A stretch of 64,000 bases of DNA from Clarireedia homoeocarpa. Lineage: Eukaryota; Ascomycota; Leotiomycetes; Helotiales; Rutstroemiaceae. Shown here piece after piece: positions 22,100 to 34,641 of the stretch. Every line of letters begins with the position of its first letter. Within the stretch, counting starts at the first letter, position 1. Made by a program: the position numbers and the translations under genes. The stretch is from the NCBI GenBank assembly GCA_001465935.1, contig LNKV01000005.1, positions 310,001 to 374,000 of the forward strand, read 5' to 3'. The notes beneath the pieces are model-generated. The model was not told where the DNA came from and searched no databases. It saw only the letters and a list, made by a program, of their open reading frames with translations.

Positions 22100-25000
22100 A
22101 ACAGATACTCCTCCGAAAGCCCCAATATAAAGTGTTTGCCTCTCCTCTACTCCCCCTCCTATTATTCTCTTGCTAATCTTAATTCCTATTTATTTCCTCA
22201 AAGGATATAACCCACCTCTTCGTTTTCTTCATCTCTCAATATTCACTCTGTATTCCACCCTTTCCGGGACCCTTTCACTATATCAATAACAACTTTCGGT
22301 AACCTCTTATATGCCTTTCCCGTACGTATATTCTGATAAGTCGGAAGATTCTCTTCAGCGCCTATAACAAGATAACCTTCCTTTAACCTGAATAACTTCA
22401 GATAATCCCTATAATACAATCTCGGTATCTTTGTCCTATCTATCTACTATATTTTATAAGATTTCCCGTAGTCGCCACTATATCCTTCAATTACAAAAAG
22501 CCTTCTCTATCTAGGTCTTAACTTTTTCCCGGCTTCCTTTATATTATATAGTATAACTAAATCTCCAGGGTTGTGGCTCCTTTGATTTACTCCTCGATTA
22601 TATCTGTCTTTGGCCAATCTCCTCGCTTCACTTAATACCTCCCTAGCCTTATTCTCTCTTTCCTGTCTTCGTGCGATAAACTGGATAACTACGTCTTCTT
22701 CTTCCTCTAATATACCGAATTCGAAGGAGTTCGAACTTAAAGCGGATACGATAGATTTTCTTTTTCGACTTGGATACTCTTGCTCGAGTTCAAATAATAG
22801 TTGGAACCCGTATAGGATTTCGTAGAGTGAGTATCCTAAATACGTAATATTCCTTCGATTAGTCTCGATCGTAGCTCTTTCAAGTACTTACACCCAATTC
22901 TTTCCTTCGACTATTAGAATTCTCTCCAGAACTTGTTAGATCACTCTGACTGCTCTCTCAACTATACTAGTTGCTTTCTTAGCTGCGACCGGAGAATTCA
23001 CCTAGACAATATCTCGCTCTTCTGCAAACGTTTTTACTCTGGAGCTAAAATATAATTCTGGATCAATATAGAAACTGACTGGTCTCTCTATCTTGTTGAA
23101 AAGATCCTCCAAGCACTTGACCACCTCTTCGCTACTATCTGTTTTGCAAGGCCAGGACTAGACGAATCGTATAAAATAGTTAATAGCCAACAGGATATAT
23201 TTATATAATTTCCTATTATACTCCGAGACTTCGAAAGGCCCAATGAAATCTACTCTAATATATTGTATAGGTTCCGAGATCGTTATATACAACAGTGTCT
23301 ATATCCTTATCGCGTTCCTGTATTTCGTGTATCTTAAGCAACCTAGGCAATAATCTACTATATCCTTTGCCATCTTTGGCTAGTAGAGGTAGGTGAGTTT
23401 TTTCAAGAGGATTCGTAATACAAAATAACCGCCTTCATCGTGAGCTTTGTATAAGACTCTTAACACTTCTTTCTTTAGGATATATATTTTCTTTTCTCTT
23501 TTATACTTATAGAATATCACGTCCTCACTTAGGCCGCACAACGAAAAATTCGTGTACCTACACAAGAATACCGCACGCTCTATTTTTCCTAACCTCGATA
23601 GTATTTGCGATACTGATAGGAAGTTGTAGATATCTGCAAACCAATTAGATGAACTGTACCAATTCGATATAAGGCTTTTAACTATATTAGAGTAGACAAA
23701 ACGCTCATCATCTCCTCTTATATAAATAATTCTCTCCTTGTTCTCGCTAGAGTTTCCTTGCTCGCGCTTATAACACGCTTCAGCTCTTAAGGCACAAACA
23801 AAATATACTTTATCATCGTCCTTCACAATAATTTCCCGGCACTTCTTTTATTACAAGTTATCACCGATCTCCCTTAGCAATTGTTCGTATCCGCCTTTTC
23901 TATCTTTCCACACCCACCTTAGTGTAGTTTTCCCATCTGTCTTGTATATATTTTCAATCCTACTAAATTGCAATAGTTGCGAAATATCTTTACAATCTTT
24001 GTCTGCGAAAATCGTTCTCGAGAGGCTATCTATAATAATATTTTTCGGTCCTAGGATATATTTAATTCTGATATTGAGGAGGCGTAATTCTACAGCCTAT
24101 CTTGTATAAATTCCTTCGTAGAAACTTGAGTTGAGGAAAACAGTTAAGAGTTGGTAATCTGTCAGAATAATATTTTCCTCGTTAAGATTTCGTAGTATAT
24201 ATTCATTTTTCCTGCTGAACTCGACGATTACGTATAATTCCCTTTTGTATATTCTATAATTTCGTTGAGTTGAGGAAAAGGTGAAAGCATTGTATAAGAT
24301 CGGTACCTTGACTATTTCCCGAATTTGTGTTATTACACAACCTGCTCCAAAACCGGAGGCGTCGGAATAGAGGCGAACTAGCTTGTCTAGCTCGTAGCCA
24401 AACATTTCTATAGTTGTTGAATATAGTTGTTTTAGTTAGTCGAAAGATAATTGTTCCGCTTCTCCCTATTGCTATTCCTCGTTTCCTGTTAATCGACTCA
24501 GAGGGCGTTTTATCTCTGCGAAGTTTTTGACCTATCTCCGTGTGATCTGAATAGCTCCAATAAATAACAGTACCTTATTCTTGTTCCTAGGTACCGGCTA
24601 TGTCTTTATTTTCGCTGCTTATTCTTCTTTAATGAAAACCTTCCTATAACTCTTATATGTCAGCCCCAAAGCATCAACTTCAGTTATGAAAAGCTTCAAC
24701 TTTTTAAAGGAGAGTTTGAGTTGTGCCCAGAGAAGTCGAGGTAAAAGATAGTTATATATAAATTCGTATATCTCCTCAAACCCTTCTGCTCCAGCGAAGA
24801 TATCGTCTATGTAGAAGGTGCATTTAGGTAAGACGTGTTCGTTCTACTTAATAATTAAAGACGGCTCCGATCTATTCTGTCTTGAGGGCGAGGAGATACT
24901 GAAAGTTCCTTAGGTGTTTGTCTCATCGTATCCTCTTGTTGTTATTTGGATACGCGGAGCGTAGTAGTCTATGTGGTTGTTGTAGTCTTCTGTCCAGCTC

Positions 25001-28000
25001 GTATCCTGGTAGTCAAGCTGTTGGTAATCGATGTGATCTTCTTTATTATCAACTTGATATCTGTCTGTGTATATTAAGTTTGTATAGTAAGTCTGGAGTG
25101 GCTGTTGAGGGTAGCAATGTATTATATGTAAGTTGCCTTGACTTGGATCTTGCTTGTGTGAGTTACTGTGATTTGTGTTTTGTTCTGTCTGAGCTACTGT
25201 GAATATACTTTTATCTCTCTCGGATCTCGCGTATAGGTCTAGTGTAGCCTGAGTTGACTTAGAGAAATTTTTGAAAACTTCAGAATTATTTTCACTAAGT
25301 CCCCAGAAGTGCATTCTCGAGTGCGATAGATACGCGATAGATATGTCCTCGCGTAATTCGCAAAAATCGGAGGTCAAGGCCCCCCCCTTTAGATTTTGAG
25401 ATTTTCTGAAGGCAGTGAATTGGCTCGATAGCGGTGGGATAGATCCTAACGTTATATATATAAGCTTAGTGAATGAGAACCCCGTAGTCTTCGTACCTTG
25501 TAGCATTCGTATAAGCTGATATTGCCCGATTCCTGAGACTGAGAATGCGAAATAATAACAATGTAGTTTGAAGATCGGGATAGCCTAATATATATATTTA
25601 AGGTCGAATATAGAAAATATACTATGACTCGGCTATACGAGATAATCGTAAGTCTTTGATTGTAATTCTTGAAAGTATCCGGGGCAATCTTTATCAAGAT
25701 AGCTGTAGTTGAAGGTAACACGCACTTCTGTATTAGGATCCGGGTTTGCAGATTTATCTTTTGCCACGAGAACTAGTTCTGTATTCCAGTCTAACAATTC
25801 CTTATTTGCAAGGAGGGTTTTCTCGTATAGACTGTATACAAGTCCTTTCTGAACGATTTTCTAAAGCTAGTATTCTTATACTATAGGCTATCTCTTCTGT
25901 CGCGTTGAGAACTATAGTTTTATACTATCTTTGATTCGTACTTTGTATTGATAAAGATCAGTCGCGGGAATTTCGTCAAGTTCTTTAATATCTAAGTTAC
26001 GATATATAAATAATAGGTATACTATACGTATCCTAGCGTCTAAATTCGGAATAGCGTCTTCCAATATAAATTCTTGTTTAATCAATTACTTAGATATAAC
26101 CTCATCGTCTTTATTAGATAATTTTCTTCTAACTACTCTCCTTTCTACCAGAAAGTTACAATTGAACTCTTGTCTTAAATTTCTAGATAGACTTGTCTCT
26201 CCTACAACTAACGATTTACAATAAACTACTTATATCTTTCTTCTTCTCAACCTCTCTATATTCTCTTCACTATCCTCCAATCTATCGCAAGCACTCGCTC
26301 CTATATATTTTAAGTATATTGGATCTACTTCCAATCCTCTACTTAATCCCTTTGTATTCTCGCTTTCTTCCTATTGATTCAATTCCGTCCTTATCTCTCC
26401 CTTGTTCTCTTCTTTATCCTCTTCTTCTATAACACTTAGCGATCTGTAATTGCCCCAGCTTTTCCCCTTCACGATGCTTTTAGCGACTTTATCAAATCGG
26501 AACAACTGCCCTTTAATATCTTTAGGCACTTGACCTTTTAGTTTTCCGAATCCGAATTAGTGATACTGTCACTATCTGAATCCTGTGTAGAACTGCTTGA
26601 CGATAAGGGTATATAGAAATTCATGTTTACAGCGACTTTTCGTAGTTTAGTTTTAATAGTCTTGTTCTTAGAGAGTTATAGGATAAGACCTTGGTCTTCT
26701 ACAAACTCGAATTGAGGTGACTAGATACAGATTCTGTCTTCCCCCTTCTAAAGATCTCCGATAATTAGTTATAAAGTTCGCGTAACAATAATAGTATCTA
26801 TATCGTTTAGCTATAGTATTTCCAGAAGCAGATATATATCCTTTTTTCCTTGATTTTCTTTTAGTCGAATGAATATATAGATCGTCCTCTAAATTCCCCC
26901 GACTGCCGCCTCGAAACAAGTAAAATATATAATATCTGAGAGGCCACTACAAGCTGTTCTTATTCCGATCGCTTTCGGTTTTCTGTTAGAGAGGAGCTGA
27001 AATTTAGGATAATTTATTGTGTTGACGAGTCCCGAGCTGATAATATTTATATCTGAACCTTGATCTGCTAGGCAAATCTCTCTCTTAAGTATAACTATCT
27101 GCCACCCTTCTTCTTGCGTAAACGTGAATAGTAACTTATTTCGATCCTTTTTGAATCTTATCTCGACTTCGATTCTGAAAGCTTTCCTATCTTGCGAAAC
27201 GTCCAGGACTATCTTGTTGGAATCGATGTCCTCTAGCTTCTTCTCCCAGTAGGTGAACCTAGCAATCTCTACAGCGGTACTTTCAACTATCGTTTGTTTT
27301 CCTTTTTCTTTAGTATTTTGGGCTTTCTTACTCTTTTTCCTTGATGATCTAAGATTGATGCGCGTTGTGAGCTTCCTCAACTGCTTAGACGCTTCTGGAC
27401 TGATTTGATATATTTCCAGAATACCCAGCTCTCCACACTTGAACTTGCTCTAGAACAAGACCTAATTCATCGAACCTTCTCCTTATCTAGCAGCAATCTC
27501 GTATATTTATCATAGTACTTTACTACCCTTCTTGTCCAAGACTGTATCTAGATCCCGTACTGGTTTAACAGTTCCTCTCTCCTCGCAACTGTTATTTTCG
27601 GAGTTGATAATATCCCTGATATCAACAAACTGTCTCTTGTAAGGAGGATCCTGAGAGATAGGGCTCGCTATATATCTTTAGAGTACTTGTTCAATATACT
27701 CCTAACCTGAAATGTTCTCTCCCCTAACTTGGTTGACAGTAATCTCGAGATCCTTAAGTCTTATATAGAGATTGTCGTTATCTCCCTCAGGTTCTACTTT
27801 TATTATAATACAAAGGCTTGAAGGGATTTCCTGAATTGTTTCCGCCTCTATCTCCACTATATAAGAAGCTACTGCGATATCCTTCGAGCCAAATAGAGTG
27901 TGTTTGAAGTAGCTTTGTTCCCAAGTCGTAAGCGGATCTCCTGTACAATTTCCTTTGACATACCCAACTTCTCCGTACTAATAATATAAAACTCCTCCTT

Positions 28001-29420
28001 CTTGCTATTGTTTCCCTCTATTAACCCAAGGATTCTTGGATTGGCTTCGAGGAGGAAGCGGATTTATAGTTCTGCTCGTGTCTGATGTCCTTATGGAATT
28101 TTCTCCAGAGCTCGAGCTTGACAAGTTGTTTACTTGATTTTCTCTCTAGTTGTTCTTATTACGATCTGAATTGTAGTATAAACCGCCTCTGCCTCTGCTA
28201 TTTTGGTAGCTGCTACGATAGCCGCCACAGAAATTCTAAGAATTATTTCGTATATCGCCTTGCTGGGGTTGTTGATTCTGTATATACGCGTTATCTGGGT
28301 TAACAGGATATATAATTTGTACAGGCGGGAGAGGCTTCGGAGTAGTATCTGTCAATTGTTTGTGAAAAGATACGATATCGTATCTAATAGATATTTGTCC
28401 TTGTTGTGTATAAGGTAGGTAGGTTGAATATATATCCTGATAGCCAAAGTTTTGAAACTATTACTGTATTTTAGGAATTTCAGAAAGGTACGTAGATACA
28501 AAGTGTCTTGTTTGGAACTCGAAAAAGTTTCGCAGGTACTTATTCTTTTTCCTGACTTTCTCTTTCGCCTCTATTTATGCCTTGAGGTTCGCAGATCTCT
28601 GTTCCTCTAGTATAACTTCGTAAGTTCTCTATAAAGCTCTTGTACTAGAACCGCCTTTTGAAGCGACAGTATATCTTAACTCTGTGTCCCTCAAGCCTTT
28701 AACGAAAGTAGTAATAACTGTACCGAGAGTATAATTTTCGAGGCCGGTTAACTCTCCGCTATTTTCGTTTATAGAGCGATCTCTTCTATATATACGTCTT
28801 AAGATATATTGAGTGCGTTTGTAGTATAAAGCGAGCGATTCGCTATCTTCTTATTCAAGATTTTCGATATCGTCTTATACAGAGTTCTCAACGATATCAG
28901 CAACTTCTGAAAAAAACCTCTCTTCTAGTATCTCTTTGAACTTATTTATATCTTTTTTAGTAGCTTCATTTTTTCTACTGAGGAGTTTGCATACTCGAGG
29001 AGTAGAGTCAATCTATTTTTCTGTATCTCCAATATACAATATATCGATCGTAGACATCAAGCTACTGGGATCTGCAGGTTTTCCTATACTCTTGAATTCC
29101 CACTCTATATTTACAAGCCATCGTATAGCAGATCTTTTCCTATTAAACTTCCCCGCCAGGGTGAATATAGGGAACGCTATTTAAGAAGAGTATAAATGAT
29201 TAGAGTTAGAAGATAGTAGGGTATGAATTTCTTCAACTTTGTATTCTTGAGTTGTCGATTCTTTCGTGTTAATACAGAGTGTTTTGCATTCTGGTTTAAA
29301 GCTAAGCTGATTGTTTTTATCTAGACTCAAGGACAAAGCCGAGAATAATTGTACCAAATAGGAGTCTAAGGATAAATATTTCTTAGGAGATCTGTCTCTT
29401 CGGGCTCTCGGAAATAACAT
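22100..29420 (-). pseudogene. Gypsy gag-pol remnants
   Basis: Read on the minus strand with many stops. Gag-like sequence lies at about 29.2-28.0 kb (NRKRSAIRWLVNIEWEF). Protease ICLADQGSDINII sits at about 27.07 kb. RT has the catalytic YIDD at 24802-24813, preceded by an RT palm segment near 25.5 kb. RNase H at 24405-24097 begins VRLYSDASGFGAGCVITQ and has FSSTQRNYRIYKRELY. The integrase core (RVDFIGPFEVSEYNRKLYKY) is near 23.2 kb. No intact polyprotein remains. Confidence 0.8.
24910..25506 (-). pseudogene. RT segment with a long open insertion between palm motifs
   Basis: Begins MLQGTKTTGFSFTKLIYITL, a gypsy RT palm motif, but then has about 200 residues rich in Asn, Gln, Asp, Tyr and Ser before the catalytic YIDD appears about 95 nt beyond this segment. 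Gypsy RTs normally have only some tens of residues there. The stretch is free of stops for 198 codons although the rest of the element is riddled with them. It may be a lineage-specific insertion, a spliced segment or chance. Confidence 0.5.
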
Positions 29421-30265
29421 ATAAACTTAGTAGTTTACTGATAGTATAGCAGCTAGGTAACCTTGTAAATACTTTTACAAGTTGTTAGGTACCCTATCCA
29501 AGCTATATAGATAAGGTAGTGAATATATCACTTGTCCAAACTGTATACCGCTAGTATAACTTATAAAAGTTCTTGGTTTCGTATATACCAGGTAAGGATC
29601 TATGTAAACTGTTCTTAAAATATCCTTAGCTTGTTTTGTAAATAACCACGAAGCTCCTTCTAGAAGGACTTAGTGAAATTAATCCTATATATACTGTTAT
29701 ACTTGCTTAAAGGACTTAGCGAAATTTCCTTTCGCGTATCTGGAAGATAAGATAGGGAAATTTTTTGAATACGACTTCCTTAGAGCTGATAGATGTACAA
29801 TAGATAGGTCCTCGTATAATTCTTGAAAACCGCTGTTTTTGTAGTTTTGAGCCTAAACCGAACCGGTACTTATTTGGGTAAGGTTGTACAATTCACCTAA
29901 GTCCCTAAATAGTAGTCCGATAGATTGCGATAGATCGTGACGTTTTTTGTAGAGTACTTAGTGAAATTTCCGATAGCTTGTTTTTTCGTTTAGTAGGACA
30001 GCTTGTGATAGTGTTTCTAAGGGTCTTTTATGGACTTTGAAGATCTGGATAGTTTGTAACGCTGATCTCGAGGCTCTCAGCTCTTGCAGAAGCGGAATTT
30101 TATATGAAGCGTTTATAATACACGAACGCTGATTTCTGTATATGAATTGTTTGTAAGTCTGTGAGGTATAAAGGAAGGCTTTCTTGTGATCCCAGTAATA
30201 GTTTCACAATTGTGTAGGATTTTTTTGCTGATCAGTACAGGCAAAAATCCCTGTGTAGAGTCACC

Positions 30266-30403
30266 AGTAAAAAGTGGGAAAAAAAGGATCTATTCCCTAA
30301 GTTCTAACTACTTGGANNNNNNNNNNNNNNNNNNNNNNNNNNNNNNNNCCTGTATGTACCACAATAGTACTTCTAAGCCTAGTCCATGACGACTTCCTCA
30401 ACA
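30266..30403 (-). repeat. Gypsy 5' LTR (contains 32 Ns)
   Basis: On the minus strand it begins TGTTGAGGAAGTCGTCATGG and ends TTTTTACT, then GGTGACTC follows as the start of the internal region. The Ns at 30317-30348 replace the 28 bp present in the other LTR. Confidence 0.7.
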
Positions 30404-30754
30404 GCAGCTTGCGAGGGCGCGGGCGGGACTAGGTCTTAAGGCAAAGTTGGGTGTGATTCTGTATAAATTGTCACAACTAGTTCTAAGATTTTATTAATGT
30501 TAAAGAACTAATATATCTACTGAGTACGAAAAATAGTGTGGGGCAAGTACTGTAAAGCATTTGAAGCGAGGAGAGATAATGATTTACCCATTATACACCT
30601 CGCTTCTTCAATACCCACCTGCGATGACAATAGCGATGGTCAGGTCATACGAATGACTTTTCATTCAGTGCATTTATTATGTATCATTAACCACATCTCA
30701 ACAAACATCCCTCATTTCCTTTTCCCCAAGCCCATCTATCCATCTCCATCTCCA
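30404..30754. other. Intergenic between gypsy element and pic2-like gene
   Basis: No gene seen. Contains the 3' flank of the carrier gene and unique-looking sequence. Confidence 0.5.
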
Positions 30755-32029
30755 TTAATGACCACCCGTCGTCGGCAAACCCAACGCCACCTTGAAAGAA
30801 TCATAAATCAACCATTGGAACGCCGTCAAAGTACCAATCATAACCTATCCATAAATCAGCATATTGCACATAGCAGTCCAACTCCAACATCATGACAAGA
30901 AAACTTGAAAAGGAAAACGAAAGCACGCAAACTTACAATTCTAACCGGCAATCCGCTCCACAATCCCGGGAATCCAATCTTCCCATAAATCCTACCCATC
31001 GCCTTTCCTGCACTCTCTCCAGGTAGTCGGTCGTTGTTCAACTTACTAACCATGACATCTGCTGGATGTGAAACCACAGCACACCCGACACCGGCGATAT
31101 AACCTCCCAAGAAAGAAACTCCAGTTTGTTGGTATCCGTTATATGAGCTCTTGGGTTTGCCAAGATACTGGTAGATCTTGTTAACTGTCGTCTCGAAGGT
31201 CGCAAACTTGACCATAGTGTAAGGGATCTGACGTCCCCAGAGTGGGTACAATCCCTTATAGAGTCTGCCCATCATCAGCACAAGCCTCTCCACTTTAAAG
31301 AAACCTCTCAACTCACCCAGCAACCCCTTCCTCCTTAATAACCTTCCCCATGCCCTCCCTCAAACTATGCGCAAACGGCGGTAGCGTAGTCTGCATCCTA
31401 ACCTTAATCGCCTCAAACGGACAAAGCGCAATATCTGCTAAGAACTCTGCACTTGCGCTAGCACCGAGGAAAATGGCAGTTTTGTTCGCATTTGGGAATG
31501 CCTTTTCGCCATAGAGATATTTGAAGACTTCGTAGAATCCATACTTTCCACCACCTTGGAAACAGTATCCGACGAATGTGGGAGACCAGCCAAAGAATAC
31601 CCCGCGCAGGCCCTCGCCTTTGTAGATCTTAGACCAGGCAGAAAAGTTGGAGGAGTAGAGTTTGGAGTCGACTTGGCGACGGCATTTAACGAGGTCGAGG
31701 GGGGTGACAGCTGTGTGGGTTGGTCCGCAGGCTGTGGAGAGGGGGAGGTTAGCGGGGTGTTGAACAGAGTGGGCGAGGGGAGGATTTGGGATAGGGAAGG
31801 GTATTTGGGATTCCAATCAATGGGATACATCGTATCATCTGCCAACTGGCAGATCTCAAGAACACACGTAGCACCCATAACCTCACAGCTCCAAATCCCC
31901 AGCACCGCAACCCCGCCAAAGAAAAGTATACAACATACCAACAATTCCACCGAGCCCACAAGCCGCAAAGTATTTCCCACTATACAACTCAATCTTCGGC
32001 TGCGATAATGCTTTATCCAGAGCCGCCAT
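30755..32029 (-). CDS. Mitochondrial phosphate/copper carrier, PIC2-like
   Basis: Exons, complement: 32029..31939, 31731..31317, 31264..30937, 30844..30755; all phases fit and give 307 aa, normal for the SLC25 family. Three mitochondrial-carrier repeats are visible through PLDLVKCR, PFEAIKVR and PADVMVSK, which fit the Px[DE]xx[KR] signature (the third is the variant seen in yeast Pic2). ACGPTHTAVTPLDLVK, AEFLADIALCPFEAIKVR and the C-terminal YDSFKVALGLPTTGGH match yeast Pic2 better than Mir1. The protein would sit in the inner mitochondrial membrane; Pic2 moves phosphate and copper into the matrix. No presequence is needed in this family. Exact substrate is inferred from resemblance. Confidence 0.93.
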
Positions 32030-33260
32030 CTTGATTTATCTTTATCTCTCGTTTGCCAATTCCTCTTTTATTTTATTGTGTTGTTATGTTCGTTGCGTAC
32101 CAAACCAAGGATCCTTATCGCCGTGCACAAGAGGAGATGAGATGGGAAATTATTACTCGTACAAATTACCGTCCAAAGAACAGAACAGAACTCAAACTGA
32201 AGAAAAAAACTGAAGATTTAAAATAAAAAAAGGAAGAACAAAACGGAACGCAAGGAAGTTTTTAAATCTCAATCCAAGGACGCCAAAAAATAATAATGTC
32301 GTGCGTTGCCGTCCATGCCTTGATAACGAGCGGAAAGGATAACGGCCGACGCAGCCGATGGATAGAGCAAGGCAGGGGTACTTTGAACATACGTCATATC
32401 ATTGTCATGTCGTTGGATTGGGGGAGTTTAGATGACTGTGCATGTGCGTTTGGGATATCAATGTATTGTATTGCAACTATACTCATTCATATTGGGGGAG
32501 ACGGATGAATGATATGCTTTTGGATGTGAGTAAGCTGAAGAAGATTCCCGGGGATTGAGAAGGGTTAGAAGGAAATTGAGGAAATTGATCACGTGCACAT
32601 GTCTCACTCGAGCCCCGCGACGACAATCTCGAAGCTTGGAGTAATGTGGGTTCTGCAAGTCATACTTGTACCTTCTCCTAGTTCTCAAGCGAGTGATAAG
32701 TTGAGCCAGACAAGAAAACACAAATGGATATAGGTTAGCAAACTATCAAAGTAAGTAATGCGTCCGATGCTCATTCCTCTCTTCTCCCTAGCTTCTATCA
32801 TCGTAAACCATCCCCCCTTTTATCTTATCATCAAAATTGCCCTAGTCCCATCCTTCTCCTCCTTGTCTTCCTCTCCCATCCCTCACCTCTCATGCCCCCT
32901 CCCTATCTGCTTGCTTTTCCTCAAAAAGATAAATTATCTTACCTCCCACCCGAAACAAATATAGTTTTCACACAAGCACAGAAGAACAGAATAGCAGCTT
33001 CAAAGAGATCACAAATCTTCTCGAGTTCAGATATAAACATGTCATCGAACCTCTCTCTCCATAAGAATCTATCTATCGATCCCTATTTATGATTCCGTAT
33101 AACATCTAATTTAAGCATGCCTTTACTCGTCTCATCTTTAATATCTCAACTCCCCTCCCTCTATCTATGCACAGCCGTCGCATCTTAGCATCTCATCCCA
33201 ACTCTCCCACCACTTATTCGCCCATTCCCGGCGCCTTACCAAAAGTAATTGTAACCCCAT
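32030..33260. other. Intergenic, no gene seen
   Basis: Lies between the carrier start and the nitroreductase 3' end. Holds the carrier promoter and presumably the nitroreductase 3' UTR. Open frames are short and without motif. Confidence 0.5.
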
Positions 33261-34641
33261 CTAAGCACCGAAAACCTTGAATCGCTGCTCCAAAGGTAAG
33301 AAGTCCTTGTCACCAGCAGGCGCAACCGGTGCACCGAAGACGAGTTGTGCGTTGAGTTCCCAGTCCTTGGGGATGTTCCATCTGCGTCAGGTATGTTTGT
33401 TAGCTAGTGTTCATCAAATGAAGTGCAGTGCCCAATTCCTCTTCCTCTCTCACTCTCCGCCCTGGTTCTTCGAATTTTCTCCCATTAACTCCCTCTATCT
33501 GTCCGCCTTCATCCTCCATCTCCCCCTTCCCTCCCCCTCGTCCTCAATTCTTCTCATTCCCATCACTCTCAACCCCCCAAAACAACATCAAGCAAAAGAA
33601 AGAGAGAAGAAGAAAAAAGAAAGTGTAACTCACGTCTCAGCAACCTTAGCATCAATCAAAGGGTTATAATGCTGCAAGTTGGCACCCAATCCCTCCGCCT
33701 CCAAAGCAACCCAGATTGCATATTGAGCCATGGCATCCGACTGGGTAGCCCAGATAGGGAATTTATCGGCGTAGAGCGGGAATATGCCTTGGAACTTGGA
33801 GATGACGCTGCGGTCTTCGAAGAAGAGTACCTAGTGTATTGGGGCGTATTTGTTAGTTTTTATTTCGTTTTGTCTTGACCTCGATAGGATGGGGTGGAAT
33901 AGAGGTAAGCATGCAGTAGAGATATGCAGATACATCAATCTCGAAAACCAAAAACCTAACGAAAGTAGGGAAAAAAAGCATGTTCGAAAAACTTACAGTA
34001 CCATAACCCGCCCTGAATCCCTTAACCTTCTGCGCGGTGCCCTCAAACTGCGCCTCGGGAACGACCCCCTTCAAAGCATCATGCGCAATATCCCACAACT
34101 TCTCATGTTCTTCCTTAAACAACAAAACGATTCTCGTGGACTGCGAATTAAATGACGAAGGAACGTGGAGGAGAGCTTGCTCGACGATCTCTTGGATCTT
34201 GGAGTCCGGGATGGGAGAGCTGTTCTTGAGTTGGTAGATGGTGCGACGGGTTTTGAGGAGGTCGAGGAAGGTGGTGCTGGTGGTTGTCATTTTGGCGGTG
34301 GTGGTGGAGAAGTGGAGTTTAGTTTGGCGAGTAAGAGGCGGATTGTATAGAGTGGGGAGTTTGATGTTGTTGTTGACGTTGTTGTTGTTGTTGTTGCTGT
34401 TGATGTTGCTGTTGTTGTTGCTGTTGTTGTTGGAGAGAGAAAATGAAGAATATCTTGAAGAAGATGCAGGAACGACCAACCCTCTTATACAACTCGCACC
34501 ACCACCACTACCACTCCCACCGCCACGGCCGACAGCAGTGCCCGTCATCCGTCCCACCATGTCCCCACCATGAATGCTCTTCCTCCAAACCCCCGATACG
34601 GACCCACTTGCATTGCGAAGAAGGATAGTCTGCATCGCCAT
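33261..34641 (-). CDS. FRM2/HBN1-like nitroreductase family protein, probably mitochondrial
   Basis: Exons, complement: 34641..33997, 33830..33634, 33381..33261; phases 0 and 2 fit and give 320 aa. The fold region matches the FMN-dependent nitroreductase group of yeast Frm2/Hbn1: FLDLLKTRRTIYQLK, PSSFNSQSTRIVLL, WVALEAEGLGANLQHYNPLI and AQLVFGAP. These enzymes use NAD(P)H to reduce nitroaromatics and affect lipid and oxidative-stress signalling. The first 117 residues are extra: Arg/Ser-rich, with an Asn run encoded by GTT-type repeats (34366-34432), ending RQTKLHFSTTTAK. This looks like a mitochondrial targeting sequence. Met118 begins the yeast-length core, so translation from there could give a cytosolic form. 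Confidence 0.9.

Larger units (their letters stand above)
21804..30403 (-). mobile_element. Ty3/gypsy LTR retrotransposon, RIP-degraded
   Basis: Direct repeats of about 135 bp bound an AT-rich 8.6-kb body (21804-21937 and 30266-30403, the latter with a 32-N gap). The element reads on the minus strand: its LTR starts TGTTGAGG. GCAGC is found immediately outside both ends (21799-21803, 30404-30408), a likely 5-bp target duplication. Minus-strand order is gag (about 29.4-27.5 kb), protease, RT, RNase H, integrase (to about 22.1 kb), i.e. the gypsy order. Stops are frequent and the base composition is strongly TA-biased, unlike the GC-richer Copia-1. Confidence 0.85.

Noticed and set aside
22610..29184. 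Plus-strand open frames within the AT-rich block
   Set aside because: Shadows in the RIP-degraded gypsy element, whose recognisable domains are all on the minus strand.
31438..31992. 184-codon minus-strand frame over the pic2-like gene
   Set aside because: Mostly intron 1 and an out-of-frame reading of exon 2.
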